Shown piece by piece: positions 35,114-44,173 of a stretch of DNA of 64,000 bases. Below the pieces are notes generated by a model. The model saw only the letters and a list, made by a program, of their open reading frames with translations, ran no database searches and was not told where the DNA came from. Position 1 is the first letter of the stretch. Every line of letters starts with the position of its first letter. The position numbers and the translations under genes are program-made. Origin of the DNA: Paenibacillus sp. Root52 (lineage in GTDB: Bacteria; Bacillota; Bacilli; Paenibacillales; Paenibacillaceae); contig NZ_LMFO01000012.1 of assembly GCF_001426865.1 (NCBI RefSeq), positions 497,086-561,085 of the forward strand, given 5' to 3'.

Positions 35114-35565
35114 ATGAAGGAACAGGGAGAAATTTCATGAATCTGCAATTCGCGGCCAAGTCGGAGAACGAATCGTTCGCGCGTGTAACGGTTGCGGCCT
35201 TTATCTCGCAGCTTGATCCTACGATGGACGAGCTCAGCGATCTGAAGACGGTTATTTCCGAAGCGGTAACCAACAGTATTATTCATGGGTATAACAATAA
35301 CCCCGAAGGGGTTGTATCCATTCAGGCGGAGATTCGTGAGGACATGATTACGATCATCGTGGAAGATCGTGGCGAAGGTATTGAAGACCTGGAGCTTGCC
35401 AAGCAGCCGCTATATACATCCAAACCCGAACTTGAGCGCTCGGGTATGGGCTTTACCATTATGGAAAACTTCATGGATGAATTCGAAGTCAGCAGTGAGC
35501 CCGGCAGAGGCACCTCCATCAAGATGAAGAAAAGGATTGAATCCAAGAAAGCATTGTATAATTAG
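35110..35565 (+). CDS. spoIIAB: Anti-sigma-F factor and kinase SpoIIAB
   Basis: A GHKL-fold serine kinase that binds sigma-F and phosphorylates SpoIIAA. The N box is [12 protein letters not shown], the G1 box [11 protein letters not shown], and G2 [13 protein letters not shown] 35110 (ATGA overlap, GGAGG seven bases before) gives 151 residues. ATG 35137, with AGGGAG seven bases before, gives the [13 protein letters not shown] start seen in other species. Both are plausible. Confidence 0.95.
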   Translation: MNEGTGRNFMNLQFAAKSENESFARVTVAAFISQLDPTMDELSDLKTVISEAVTNSIIHGYNNNPEGVVSIQAEIREDMITIIVEDRGEGIEDLELAKQPLYTSKPELERSGMGFTIMENFMDEFEVSSEPGRGTSIKMKKRIESKKALYN

Positions 35566-35576
35566 GGGTTGGTCTT

Positions 35577-36332
35577 ATGGATGCTGAAGTGAAACCATCT
35601 TCACAGACCTATTTGGATGATGCCGAGGTCAAACGATTGATTGCGCTCAGTCAATCGGGTGACCATGATGCGCGAGACACGCTGGTAAACTGCAACATCA
35701 GACTTGTATGGTCTGTCGTACAGCGTTTTATGAACAGAGGTTATGAACCGGAGGATCTGTTCCAAATCGGCTGTATCGGACTGCTCAAGTCGGTGGACAA
35801 ATTCGATCTCAGCTATGATGTGAAATTTTCGACCTACGCTGTACCGATGATAATCGGAGAAATCCAGCGTTTCCTACGTGACGACGGCACATTAAAGGTC
35901 AGTCGCTCACTTAAGGAGATGGCGAATAAAGTTCGCAAAAAAAGAGATGAATTGTCCAAACATCTTGATCGTCTGCCAACGATTAAGGAAGTAGCTGAAC
36001 AACTGGGGGTAACCCCAGAGGAAGTTGTATTTGCTCAAGAAGCCAATAAACCGCCTACGTCGATCCATGAGACGGTGTTCGAGAACGATGGTGATCCAAT
36101 TACGCTAATGGATCAGATTGCTGACGAATCACAGGAACGTTGGTTTGACAAACTTGCATTGAACGAAGCTATCGGTGGTCTGAGTGAACGAGAACGGCTA
36201 ATCGTATACCTTCGTTATTACCGGGATCAGACACAGTCTGAGGTTGCCAGCAGACTTGGGATATCTCAAGTTCAGGTATCCCGGCTGGAGAAAAAGATCT
36301 TGCAATCCATCCGCGATCAGATCGCACAGTGA
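35577..36332 (+). CDS. sigF: Forespore RNA polymerase sigma factor sigma-F
   Basis: 251 residues. Region 2 includes EDLFQIGCIGLLKSVDKFD and KFSTYAVPMIIGEIQRFLRDD; region 3 follows; region 4 has QSEVASRLGISQVQVSRLEKKIL. It directs early forespore transcription, including dacF, spoIVB and spoVA. The gene ends the spoIIA operon at a strong bidirectional terminator. In B. subtilis spoVAA follows directly; here a 2.7-kb islet intervenes. Confidence 0.96.
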   Translation: MDAEVKPSSQTYLDDAEVKRLIALSQSGDHDARDTLVNCNIRLVWSVVQRFMNRGYEPEDLFQIGCIGLLKSVDKFDLSYDVKFSTYAVPMIIGEIQRFLRDDGTLKVSRSLKEMANKVRKKRDELSKHLDRLPTIKEVAEQLGVTPEEVVFAQEANKPPTSIHETVFENDGDPITLMDQIADESQERWFDKLALNEAIGGLSERERLIVYLRYYRDQTQSEVASRLGISQVQVSRLEKKILQSIRDQIAQ

Positions 36333-36397
36333 TTGGTGTTTGGATGAGCTACATGGTGATGTAAACCGTGGTTTGTCACCAATATACGACAACTAAC

Positions 36398-36432
36398 AAC
36401 CTTCTTTCGCGCATTATAATGCGAAGAAGGTT
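36398..36432. terminator. Bidirectional terminator between sigF and the transporter gene
   Basis: AACCTTCTTTCGC (36398-36410) pairs with GCGAAGAAGGTT (36421-36432), with GCATTATAAT in the loop able to extend the stem. It sits between convergent genes and touches the stop of the minus-strand gene. Confidence 0.85.
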
Positions 36433-37372
36433 ATTTGTCGTTGATGGTAAGATCCTTTTGGCGACTCAATTGCATTAATAAAATGAGACCAATAATACAT
36501 GCCGTGCCTAACCATTGAAATAGTCCAAAGGGTTCCTGAAGCCAAATTACTGTTGTGGCAACCGCAGCTAATGGTTCTGCACTTCCGAGTAAGCTGGTTT
36601 CTTTAGCTGAGAGACTTTGCAAACTTTCGACATAGAACCAGAAAGCGATCATGGTTCCAAAAATAATAGTAAATATAAGATACCCGTACGCTTCGAGGGG
36701 CACGCTCGTGAATTCAAATTTCCAAGGTGGATGAATGAAACTAAGTGCAGTTCCACCTATTATCATGGCCCAACCGACGATTACCAGGGAATCGAACTGG
36801 CGAATTAATTTTGCAGCATACAATGTATAAAAGGCAGCGGAAATACCAGATAAGAGCCCCCAAATGATTGCAATGAAAGGTACAGACAACTGTGACACGG
36901 AGCCGTTAGTTAACAAGAGATAACAGCCGCCTAAAGCTAGAATAATAGATAATAGATCCTTGGAGCCCAGTACGGCTTGTTTGCGCCAGATCAGGTAAAG
37001 CATGATTATAACAGGGGACAGATATTGCAATAATGTAGCAACAGCAGAGTTACCATGTTGGATAGAGGCCATGTACGTATATTGCACAGCAAGCATGCCA
37101 AACAAACCAAAAATGATTAACTGAAAGGCTGTTACTTTGTTTCTCCATACGTCTAGAATTTGTGAGCGCATAGGTCTGAAATATTGAACGGTTAGAAGCA
37201 GACTGCCTGCAATTAACAATCGAACAGTAACAAACCAGTTGACCTCAATGCCATAATGCTGAAACAGCTTTTGTGATACGGTTCCGCCCACTCCCCAACA
37301 GATCGCTCCGGTCAAAACCAACAATAATCCTCTTTTTCTGGAATTAAAATGTACAACCGATCGTTTACTCAT
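36431..37372 (-). CDS. EamA/DMT family transporter
   Basis: 313 residues with ten predicted membrane helices in two EamA repeats. The first begins [22 protein letters not shown] and the second [24 protein letters not shown], with the family-typical [18 protein letters not shown] near the end. Members export amino acids, drugs or metabolites; the substrate is unknown. It is divergent from an AraC regulator that probably controls it. Confidence 0.85.
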   Translation of the reverse strand: MSKRSVVHFNSRKRGLLLVLTGAICWGVGGTVSQKLFQHYGIEVNWFVTVRLLIAGSLLLTVQYFRPMRSQILDVWRNKVTAFQLIIFGLFGMLAVQYTYMASIQHGNSAVATLLQYLSPVIIMLYLIWRKQAVLGSKDLLSIILALGGCYLLLTNGSVSQLSVPFIAIIWGLLSGISAAFYTLYAAKLIRQFDSLVIVGWAMIIGGTALSFIHPPWKFEFTSVPLEAYGYLIFTIIFGTMIAFWFYVESLQSLSAKETSLLGSAEPLAAVATTVIWLQEPFGLFQWLGTACIIGLILLMQLSRQKDLTINDK

Positions 37373-37387
37373 GTAATAACACCTTGG

Positions 37388-37419
37388 TCCTAAAATATAA
37401 GAATAGTGTTATATTAGGA
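37388..37419. promoter_or_regulatory. Inverted repeat in the transporter-AraC divergent promoter region
   Basis: TCCTAAAATATAA (37388-37400) faces TTATATTAGGA (37409-37419): eleven of the paired bases match with a small internal asymmetry. It is a likely operator for the divergent pair, but may also contain -10 sequences. Confidence 0.45.
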
Positions 37420-37430
37420 TGGAATAGTAT

Positions 37431-37446
37431 ATATTGATATCAATAT
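37431..37446. promoter_or_regulatory. 16-bp perfect palindrome before the AraC gene
   Basis: ATATTGATATCAATAT is an exact palindrome located 33 bases upstream of the AraC start. It may be an autoregulatory operator; AT-richness lowers the certainty. Confidence 0.4.
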
Positions 37447-37478
37447 TAGATTGAAAAATATAAATATATTGAGGATAA

Positions 37479-38402
37479 ATGGTGAGCATGGTAGACAAAA
37501 CGGAATTTCATATCGATCAAAATCTGAAGGAACTGACGGAGCATCGCACCGTTTCGTTGCCAATCGCTTGTTATGAAACGACAATTATTCATAATGTACA
37601 TGGTCATATACCACTTCACTGGCATGATGAATTACAGTTTGTTTTTGTAATGCAGGGGGAGGCACTCTTTCGAGTAAATCAGGAGGAGATTGGTGTGCCC
37701 GAAGGCAATGGAATATTTATCAATAGTGGTTCCATGCATATGGCGGAGGATATTGAAGAGGGGAATGTGTGCAAATATATCTGTTTGAATCTTAGTCCGC
37801 AATTTATTCTGCCAGCAGAGCTATATATGAAATTTGTACACCCTTATGTTACGGCGACCAATGTGCCTTATCTGTTAATCCGAGGAGATCAGAGCTGGGG
37901 AGTGAAGATCCTTCAGGCCATTCAAGTTATTAAGCAGAACCTGCGAACTCAACCTGTACATTATGAATTAGATATCTCTGCTCAACTACTCACCATCTGG
38001 AAACAGTTTATTTCAAACGGATGCTTGCTGGAGTACGATCCAAACGAGATTAGACGTAATCAGCGCATGAAAGGTATGCTGGAATGGATTCATGTACACT
38101 ATGCTGAACCGGTCAAGCTAAAGGATATTGCAAAGGCAGGACAACTAAGTCGCTCAGAGACTTGTCGTTACTTTAAACAAATGTTACGAACAACGCCGAT
38201 TCATTATGTGATGGAATATCGAATTCGGAAGAGTCTAGAATTACTTCAGCTTCCCGAAATGAGTATAACTGAGATCGCATATCAGGTTGGATTTAACAGC
38301 ACAAGCTATTACATTAATCAATTCGGCAAAATAATGAACACAACCCCTTTGAAATTCAGAAGGGAGATAGAGTTAAAGAGACGAGTAGACATGAATGGTT
38401 AA
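37479..38402 (+). CDS. AraC family transcriptional regulator with cupin domain
   Basis: 307 residues. The N-terminal cupin (GHIPLHWHDELQFVFVMQGEALF, then GNGIFINSGSMHMAE) senses a small molecule. The C-terminal pair of helix-turn-helices (VKLKDIAKAGQLSRSETCRYFKQ; SITEIAYQVGFNSTSYYINQFGK) binds DNA. It is divergent from the DMT transporter, the usual layout of a regulator with its exporter. ATG 37479 follows GAGG by four bases; ATG 37488 is an alternative. Confidence 0.85.
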   Translation: MVSMVDKTEFHIDQNLKELTEHRTVSLPIACYETTIIHNVHGHIPLHWHDELQFVFVMQGEALFRVNQEEIGVPEGNGIFINSGSMHMAEDIEEGNVCKYICLNLSPQFILPAELYMKFVHPYVTATNVPYLLIRGDQSWGVKILQAIQVIKQNLRTQPVHYELDISAQLLTIWKQFISNGCLLEYDPNEIRRNQRMKGMLEWIHVHYAEPVKLKDIAKAGQLSRSETCRYFKQMLRTTPIHYVMEYRIRKSLELLQLPEMSITEIAYQVGFNSTSYYINQFGKIMNTTPLKFRREIELKRRVDMNG

Positions 38403-38556
38403 GTGTAATTCTAGTTCTAGTTTTGGGCGTAACAATCTTCCTTCCAAAGGTTTACGGCGTATACTTTTACACAATTTTTTGTCTACTCCATACAAGAAAA
38501 TGTATAAGTAGCATTCTAAAATCCGTCGCCGATAAGGTGATCTTTTTTTATTTTTA

Positions 38557-38690
38557 GCCTTTGTCTCCGAATTTCTAACCGATTAGAAATACAATGAATA
38601 GAATTTGGAGACAACAGCGATCAGAAGGTTGGTCTGCGACTGGAACGTCCGCAAGTATCTTATCCAGCCTTCTCAGAACAGCGACCGGCA
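38557..38690 (+). repeat. Intergenic repeat element, copy 1 (134 bp)
   Basis: It aligns without gaps to 38875-39008, with 10 mismatches counted by eye in 134 bases. It starts GCCTTTGTCTCCGAATTTCT and ends AGCGACCGGCA. Inside, TTCTAACCGATTAGAA is a perfect small hairpin, and TTGTCTCC-GAATTTCT pairs imperfectly with AGAATTTGGAGACAA. No ORF in it is credible. It is probably an interspersed non-coding repeat. Confidence 0.8.
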
Positions 38691-38874
38691 TTTACTCATC
38701 CCTCAGCGAAACACATTCCATATCCTTTCCACCTACCCCCACCCAGCAAATTTCTTTCAAGCGTTTGGACAAAGGGGAGCTGATGCAGCGGAGGGATGGA
38801 GCGGAGCGTGAAGATTTGATTTTGATACACAAGCAGTGGAAGTGGCAGAAAAAACCTGTAGAAGCGAAGCGCTC
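38691..38874. other. Spacer between the two repeat copies
   Basis: 184 bases without recognised features. The short ORFs through it look like shadows of the repeats and have no supporting ribosome binding sites. Purine-rich stretches such as GCAGCGGAGGGATGGAGCGG precede copy 2. Confidence 0.4.
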
Positions 38875-39008
38875 GCCTTTGTCTCCGAATTTCTTACCGA
38901 TTAGAAATACAATGATAAGAATTTGGAGACAACAGCGATCGGAAGGTTGCTCTGTCACTGGAACGCCCGCGAGTATCTCATCCAGCCTTCTCAGAACAGC
39001 GACCGGCA
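38875..39008 (+). repeat. Intergenic repeat element, copy 2 (134 bp)
   Basis: Direct repeat of 38557-38690 at the same length and about 92-93 percent identity. The inner hairpin has one mismatch here (TTCTTA with TTAGAA). The mismatches cluster in the middle, near the GGTCTGCGAC/GCTCTGTCAC segment, while both ends are conserved, which suggests a unit with defined boundaries. Confidence 0.8.
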
Positions 39009-39088
39009 ACCAATCCATCCCGCAGCTCCTGCACAGTCCCAATCTTTTTCCAACCCCCATGTAATAAATTTGCACATTCTTCAAATAC

Positions 39089-39137
39089 TAGGGCGTATCT
39101 GGAACTCCGAAAGAAGTGAGTTTTAAGATACGTCCTA
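39089..39137. repeat. 49-bp terminal-inverted-repeat hairpin before spoVAA
   Basis: TAGGGCGTATCT (39089-39100) faces AGATACGTCCTA (39126-39137) with one mismatch. The interior adds ACTC with GAGT. It resembles a miniature inverted-repeat element or an insertion sequence end pair, and lies just upstream of the spoVAA ribosome binding site. Confidence 0.55.
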
Positions 39138-39167
39138 CCTAAATTACGTAGTAAAGGAGTGTTTCGG

Positions 39168-39824
39168 ATGTCCCTGACACCCACTCCAACGGTCTACATT
39201 CGTTTGCGCAGTCGTGTCCGCATCCAGCGGGGAAAAGAAGTCAGGCTTCGGGATATCGCCCATGTGCTGACCTCTTCAGAAGAACAGGAGCGAAGGCTGA
39301 TTGAGCTTGAACTGCTGCGCCCTGGACCGGAAGATGGCAATCTGATTCTCATTGATATTCTGCAGATTATTCCCCAGATCCGAGGTGTGCTTCCCGATGT
39401 CAGTGTCGAGTTGATCGGCTCGGGACATACGCTGGTTGAGGTCATTGAGGGAAATGGCAAACCGTCCAAATCGTTGTTTATTCTGGTGTGGCTGCTGCTT
39501 TTTTTTGGCTCAGCATTAACCATTATGAATTTTCACGCGGACGTGAGTATGCAGGAAGTTCAAATTCGAATTGTGGAGATGATTACAGGCCGCCGAGATG
39601 AGCATCCCTATTTATTTCAGGTGGCGTATTCCATCGGGATTGGATTCGGTATGGCAGTGTTCTTCAATCATTTATTCAAGAAGAAGTGGAATGAAGAACC
39701 GACACCTCTTGAAGTGGAAATGTTTTTATACCAGCAAAATGTCGACCAGTATGTCGTTATTCAGGAAAACGAGCGTATGCATGACCAGGAACGTGGGGAG
39801 ATGAGTGCAGATGAGCGTTCTTAA
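39168..39824 (+). CDS. spoVAA: Stage V sporulation protein AA
   Basis: 218 residues. The soluble N-terminal part (PTVYIRLRSRVRIQRGKEVRLRDIAHV) is followed by membrane helices (LFILVWLLLFFGSALTIMNF and VAYSIGIGFGMAVFF). It belongs to the spore membrane channel complex that moves dipicolinic acid. ATG 39168 follows AAAGGAG by eight bases. It overlaps spoVAB. Confidence 0.88.
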   Translation: MSLTPTPTVYIRLRSRVRIQRGKEVRLRDIAHVLTSSEEQERRLIELELLRPGPEDGNLILIDILQIIPQIRGVLPDVSVELIGSGHTLVEVIEGNGKPSKSLFILVWLLLFFGSALTIMNFHADVSMQEVQIRIVEMITGRRDEHPYLFQVAYSIGIGFGMAVFFNHLFKKKWNEEPTPLEVEMFLYQQNVDQYVVIQENERMHDQERGEMSADERS

Positions 39825-40233
39825 TGGAGCGATTAGCATCGTACTCGGCATTGCTGGAGGAATCGCAGTAGGAAGTGGCGTGATTGCGCTTATCTTAGTA
39901 CTGGATATGATTCCACGGCTGGCTCAATTGACTCAATCCTATGACAAAACACATTGGTATGAAGGTGCACTTATCGGAGGCTCGTTAGTAGGCACGGTTG
40001 CAGATTTCTGGCACTGGAAAGTACATGGGGTGCTGTTACTTAGTCCAATCATTGGGCTGTTCTGCGGTGTGTTTATCGGCTTGCTTGCGGCAGCACTGAC
40101 GGAAGTGTTAAACGTATTGCCTGTACTTGCCAAAAGGCTAGGAATGAAGCCGTATCTTTTTGGATTGCTGCTTGCCATGATTCTGGGTAAGATGACGGGT
40201 TCGTTATTCGATTTTTTTGTATACCAGCGTTAG
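39811..40233 (+). CDS. spoVAB: Stage V sporulation protein AB
   Basis: About 140 residues with four membrane helices (GAISIVLGIAGGIAVGSGVIALILVL first). It is part of the SpoVA complex. ATG 39811 is ten bases from GGGGAG; GTG 39805 is closer. The start overlaps the last 14 bases of spoVAA, indicating coupled translation. Confidence 0.87.
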   Translation: MSVLNGAISIVLGIAGGIAVGSGVIALILVLDMIPRLAQLTQSYDKTHWYEGALIGGSLVGTVADFWHWKVHGVLLLSPIIGLFCGVFIGLLAAALTEVLNVLPVLAKRLGMKPYLFGLLLAMILGKMTGSLFDFFVYQR

Positions 40234-40259
40234 AGAGCAATGGTTGAAGGAGGATGGAC

Positions 40260-41927
40260 ATGGATGTGAGATCAGATCACGGTGAACAGGAGAATGGTGA
40301 GGGAGTACCCGAAGAGTTAGTGAATAAGTCACCGTATGAGATTCAAAAGGAAGAAGAAGAGAAGGCTTATCAAGAGAAAAAACAAAATGAGATGTCTGAC
40401 AGCGTCGAAGAATCCGTGCATTACTGGCAGGAAAATGATGAGATCTCTCCACGTATGAGTGACAACAAAAATACAATGAAACAAATATTAGGGCTCGGAG
40501 AGTCCTTCGACGTAGATCTGCGGGAAATGGTTCTGGGAGGCAAGCATGTTGGGATACTGCTACTGACTGGGTTTGCCAAAGATGAGATTTTACTTGAAGT
40601 GTTAAAAAGATTAACCTATCTCACTCCGGATCAAGTGTCGGAACATGCGCTGAAATCTTACTTTGAATGCTACATTCCTCATATTCAGGTGGAAAAAGTA
40701 GATAGCATGAGCGCTGTAATTAAAAAGGTTCTTATGGGTATGAGCGCGATGTTTGTTGAAGGAGATCGCTCCGTCCTTATTATGGACACACGGAGTTACC
40801 CGGTTCGATCGCCTGAAGAACCTTCTTTGGAGCGGGTGGTAAGGGGATCGAGAGATGGATTTACAGAGACGCTTTTGACCAATGTGGCCTTAGTTCGACG
40901 GAGAATTCGTGACCCTGGATTAAAGTTCGAGCTCATGCAAGTGGGCCGTAGAACACAAACGGATGTATGTGTAGTCTACATTGATGATATCGTGGATAAG
41001 GTTCAAGTGGATTCTGTCCGTGAAAAAATAAAACGGGTCGATATCGATGGTATTCCCGCGGCCGATAAGCAGTTGGAGGAAGCGATTATCAACAAAGGGT
41101 GGAACCCATTTCCGCTCGTCCGATATTCGGAAAGACCTGATGTTACAGCATCTCATCTGCTTGAAGGCAGAGTAGTTATTTTTGTAGATACCTCACCAAG
41201 TGTGATGATCCTGCCAACAACCTTTTTTGATCTCTGCGAGCATGCGGAAGAAAATAGGCAAACGGCTTTCATGGGAACCTACCTACGTTGGGTACGGTTC
41301 GCAGGTATTCTAATCTCGCTGTTTGTGCTTCCGTTGTGGCTTCTCATGGTGATTGATCCTGCCATTAAACCGATGGGGTTTGATTTTATCGGCCCACAGG
41401 AGAATGTTAAACTTCCACTTATTCTTCAGTTTCTGCTGATAGAACTCGGTGTCGATCTCTTACGGATGGCAGCGGTGCATACACCTACACCACTTGCCTC
41501 AGCGATGGGTTTAATAGCAGCTATACTCGTCGGGGATATTGCCGTCAAAACAGGATATTTTGTTAATGAGGTTGTGCTCTACATGGCTATTGCTGCGATA
41601 GGGATGTTTGCAACGCCTAGTTATGAACTTGGACTAGCCAACAGGCTGGTACGGCTGTTCCTTCTGATTGCGGTGGCTATTTTCAAAGTACCCGGATTCG
41701 TGGTCGGTACCACCTTATTGGTCATCGCGCTGACAATCCATCGTTCATACAATTCATCTTATCTGTGGCCGTTCATACCGTTTAATGCAAAGGCGCTTGG
41801 GAATTTTTTATTCCGATTACCATTGCTTGAAAATAAAAAACGTCCATCGTTCAACAAAACTCGTGATAATACCAAAATGCCTGATGATCCAGACGGAGAA
41901 TCACGAAAAAGTAAAAAACACAAATGA
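40260..41927 (+). CDS. spoVAF: SpoVAF/GerA-type spore germination protein
   Basis: 555 residues. A charged N-terminal region is followed by the GerA soluble domain (FVEGDRSVLIMDTRSYPVR, RGSRDGFTETLLTNVALVRRRI) and at least four C-terminal membrane helices, then a basic tail (RKSKKHK). The family forms germinant-receptor-like channels, and SpoVAF modulates germination in Bacillus. AAGGAGG precedes ATG 40260 (ATG 40254 is not in good register with it). The usual spoVAC-AD-AE genes between spoVAB and this gene are absent here. Confidence 0.9.
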   Translation: MDVRSDHGEQENGEGVPEELVNKSPYEIQKEEEEKAYQEKKQNEMSDSVEESVHYWQENDEISPRMSDNKNTMKQILGLGESFDVDLREMVLGGKHVGILLLTGFAKDEILLEVLKRLTYLTPDQVSEHALKSYFECYIPHIQVEKVDSMSAVIKKVLMGMSAMFVEGDRSVLIMDTRSYPVRSPEEPSLERVVRGSRDGFTETLLTNVALVRRRIRDPGLKFELMQVGRRTQTDVCVVYIDDIVDKVQVDSVREKIKRVDIDGIPAADKQLEEAIINKGWNPFPLVRYSERPDVTASHLLEGRVVIFVDTSPSVMILPTTFFDLCEHAEENRQTAFMGTYLRWVRFAGILISLFVLPLWLLMVIDPAIKPMGFDFIGPQENVKLPLILQFLLIELGVDLLRMAAVHTPTPLASAMGLIAAILVGDIAVKTGYFVNEVVLYMAIAAIGMFATPSYELGLANRLVRLFLLIAVAIFKVPGFVVGTTLLVIALTIHRSYNSSYLWPFIPFNAKALGNFLFRLPLLENKKRPSFNKTRDNTKMPDDPDGESRKSKKHK

Positions 41928-42028
41928 TCTGCTGAAAAATCCATTCTTCTTGATGCCTAATTTGGTATACTGGTGTAAAATCATTGGAATAGATAAAATT
42001 CCAGTATATAAAGTGAGGAATGCAGATT

Positions 42029-43360
42029 ATGTATTTACATGGTACAAGTAAAATAAATGCACAAGGACATCTAGAAATTGGTGGAGTAGACGCAACAGAT
42101 TTGAAAGAACAGTTTGGTACACCGCTGTATGTGGTGGACGAGCAATTAGTGCGTGATCGTTGCAGAGAGTATATGGATGCATTCCGCGCTTCGGGTCTGG
42201 GTTTCCAAGTGGCTTACGCAAGTAAAGCATTCTGCGTAATGGCGATGTGTGCTTTGGCTGCAGAAGAAGGACTTTCACTAGACGTTGTATCTGACGGTGA
42301 GTTGTTCACAGCATTGCAAGCAGGATTCCCTGCTGAACGTATTCACTTCCACGGTAACAATAAAACGCTGGAAGAAATCGAGATGGCATTGGATGCAGAG
42401 ATCGGTTGCTTCGTAGTAGATAACTTTAATGAACTTCACTTGTTGCAAGCTGTGGCTGCGGACAAAAACCGCAAAGTTAACATCTTACTGCGCGTAACGC
42501 CTGGCGTTGAGGCGCATACACATGAATATATTTCTACAGGTCAGACAGATTCGAAATTCGGTTTCGATATCGGCAACGGAACGGCGTTCGAGGCAATCGA
42601 GCTGGCTTCCAAACAACCGAACCTGGTTCTGCTCGGCGTTCACTCTCACATTGGTTCCCAAATCTTTGAGGTTGAAGGGTTCCAGATGGCTGTTCAGCGT
42701 GTTGCTGAATTTGCGGCAAGTGTGTATGAGCGTCTAAATGTTGCATTCAAAGTGGTTAACCTTGGCGGAGGATTCGGAATCCGCTATATCGATGGAGATA
42801 CACCGCTTGAAGTTTCACAATACGTGAAGGCTATTACAGATGCGGTTAAAAATCACTTTGCTACCATTGGCTATGCTGTACCTGAGATCTGGGTTGAGCC
42901 AGGTCGCAGTATCGTTGGTGAAGCGGGAACCACACTTTACACAGTGGGTACGAGCAAAGACATCCCAGGCGTACGTAAATACGTTGCTGTAGATGGTGGA
43001 ATGACAGATAACCCTCGTCCTGCGCTGTATGAGTCTAAGTATGAAGCGGTGCTTGCAAATCGTGCTAACGAAGCCGTTCAAGAGACCGTTTCAGTTGCGG
43101 GTAAATGCTGCGAGAGTGGAGACATGTTGATCTGGGATCTGGAATTGCCAAAAGTACAAAGCGGTGACTTGCTTGCCGTAGCGTGCACGGGGGCATACAA
43201 CTATTCCATGGCGAGTAACTACAACCGGATTCGTCGTCCAGCGGTTGTATTTGTCAAAGACGGTCAAGGTGATGTAGTCGTTCGTCGTGAGACATATCAG
43301 GACATCATTCAGAATGACTTGGTACCTGAGCGTATCGCTAAACAGCCAGTAACTCGCTAA
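42029..43360 (+). CDS. lysA: Diaminopimelate decarboxylase
   Basis: Final step of lysine synthesis; a pyridoxal phosphate enzyme of fold type III. The cofactor lysine is in QVAYASKAFC; HSHIGSQI and VNLGGGFGI line the phosphate site; the dimer cysteine is in CCESGDM. 443 residues. GTGAGGA lies nine bases before ATG 42029, favouring it over ATG 42020. lysA also follows spoVAF in B. subtilis. Confidence 0.95.
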   Translation: MYLHGTSKINAQGHLEIGGVDATDLKEQFGTPLYVVDEQLVRDRCREYMDAFRASGLGFQVAYASKAFCVMAMCALAAEEGLSLDVVSDGELFTALQAGFPAERIHFHGNNKTLEEIEMALDAEIGCFVVDNFNELHLLQAVAADKNRKVNILLRVTPGVEAHTHEYISTGQTDSKFGFDIGNGTAFEAIELASKQPNLVLLGVHSHIGSQIFEVEGFQMAVQRVAEFAASVYERLNVAFKVVNLGGGFGIRYIDGDTPLEVSQYVKAITDAVKNHFATIGYAVPEIWVEPGRSIVGEAGTTLYTVGTSKDIPGVRKYVAVDGGMTDNPRPALYESKYEAVLANRANEAVQETVSVAGKCCESGDMLIWDLELPKVQSGDLLAVACTGAYNYSMASNYNRIRRPAVVFVKDGQGDVVVRRETYQDIIQNDLVPERIAKQPVTR

Positions 43361-43419
43361 TTTCAATAGATGCGTGGGTGGCATGTGCAATAGCATTGTA
43401 TATCAGTAACTCATTTAGG

Positions 43420-43459
43420 AAGAAGGCAAAGGAGCGTTGCTCTTTTGCCTTCTTTCTTA
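43420..43459 (+). terminator. Terminator of lysA
   Basis: AAGAAGGCAAAGGAGC pairs with the TCTTTTGCCTTCTT side across GTTGC; T-rich sequence follows. Confidence 0.8.
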
Positions 43460-43553
43460 TGTTACAGCAGATCCGAACAACTTGAAGACGAGAAAAGATC
43501 GGACAGAAATCACCCTTTTTAGCCGGATTGTGCGAGAAAAATTGCTGATTATT

Positions 43554-43582
43554 TTGCGGTTGAACGCATTTCGGTGTACACT
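43554..43582 (+). promoter_or_regulatory. Promoter of ppiB
   Basis: TTGCGG (43554-43559) and TACACT (43577-43582) with a 17-base spacer. It is about 84 bases before the ppiB ATG. Confidence 0.55.
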
Positions 43583-43665
43583 ATGAAAAGTGCTATTAAG
43601 CTTGACCTAGGGTCATGTGCTTCTGGCACCATTAAGATGGTCAATACGAAAGGAGTCATTTACAT

Positions 43666-44097
43666 ATGGCGAAACAAGCGAAAATCAAAATGGCAAACGG
43701 CGGAGAAGTTCTGATCGACCTGTTCGATCAAGAAGCTCCAAACACAGTAGCAAACTTTGAGAAACTGGCAAACTCCGGGTTCTACAATGGTTTGACTTTC
43801 CACCGTGTAATCCCTGGCTTTGTAGCTCAAGGCGGTTGCCCAACTGGAAACGGTACAGGCGGCCCTGGTTACACAATCAACTGTGAAATTAACCCGAACA
43901 AACATGAGCGTGGAACATTGGCTATGGCGCATGCTGGCCGTAACACAGGTGGAAGCCAGTTCTACATCTGCTATCAACCACAACCACATTTGGATGGACA
44001 ACATACTGTATTTGGTAAAGTAACCAAAGGTATGGAGTTCGTTGACGCTTTCGAAGGAAGCGACAAAATGGAAACTGTTGAAGTTGTTGAAGCGTAA
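43666..44097 (+). CDS. ppiB: Peptidyl-prolyl cis-trans isomerase (cyclophilin)
   Basis: A 143-residue cytosolic cyclophilin that speeds proline isomerisation in folding proteins. It has the core motif [13 protein letters not shown] with the catalytic arginine, then [25 protein letters not shown], spanning the active-site Phe, Gln, Leu and His. There is no signal peptide. AAAGGAG precedes ATG 43666. It is a single gene with its own terminator, lying upstream of the rib operon. Confidence 0.95.
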   Translation: MAKQAKIKMANGGEVLIDLFDQEAPNTVANFEKLANSGFYNGLTFHRVIPGFVAQGGCPTGNGTGGPGYTINCEINPNKHERGTLAMAHAGRNTGGSQFYICYQPQPHLDGQHTVFGKVTKGMEFVDAFEGSDKMETVEVVEA

Positions 44098-44127
44098 GTT
44101 TTACTAAAAATGCTTATGTTTTATAGG

Positions 44128-44173
44128 AAACCCGTAGTGCTTCTGTTGTTGCAGAAGCACTACGGGTTTTTTT
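44128..44173 (+). terminator. Terminator of ppiB
   Basis: AAACCCGTAGTGCTTCTG pairs exactly with CAGAAGCACTACGGGTTT around TTGTTG, with a T run. Confidence 0.95.

Noticed and set aside
38594..39126. Several overlapping ORFs of 60-156 codons on both strands
   Set aside because: They coincide with the duplicated repeat, contain duplicated peptide segments caused by the repeat, and lack ribosome binding sites.
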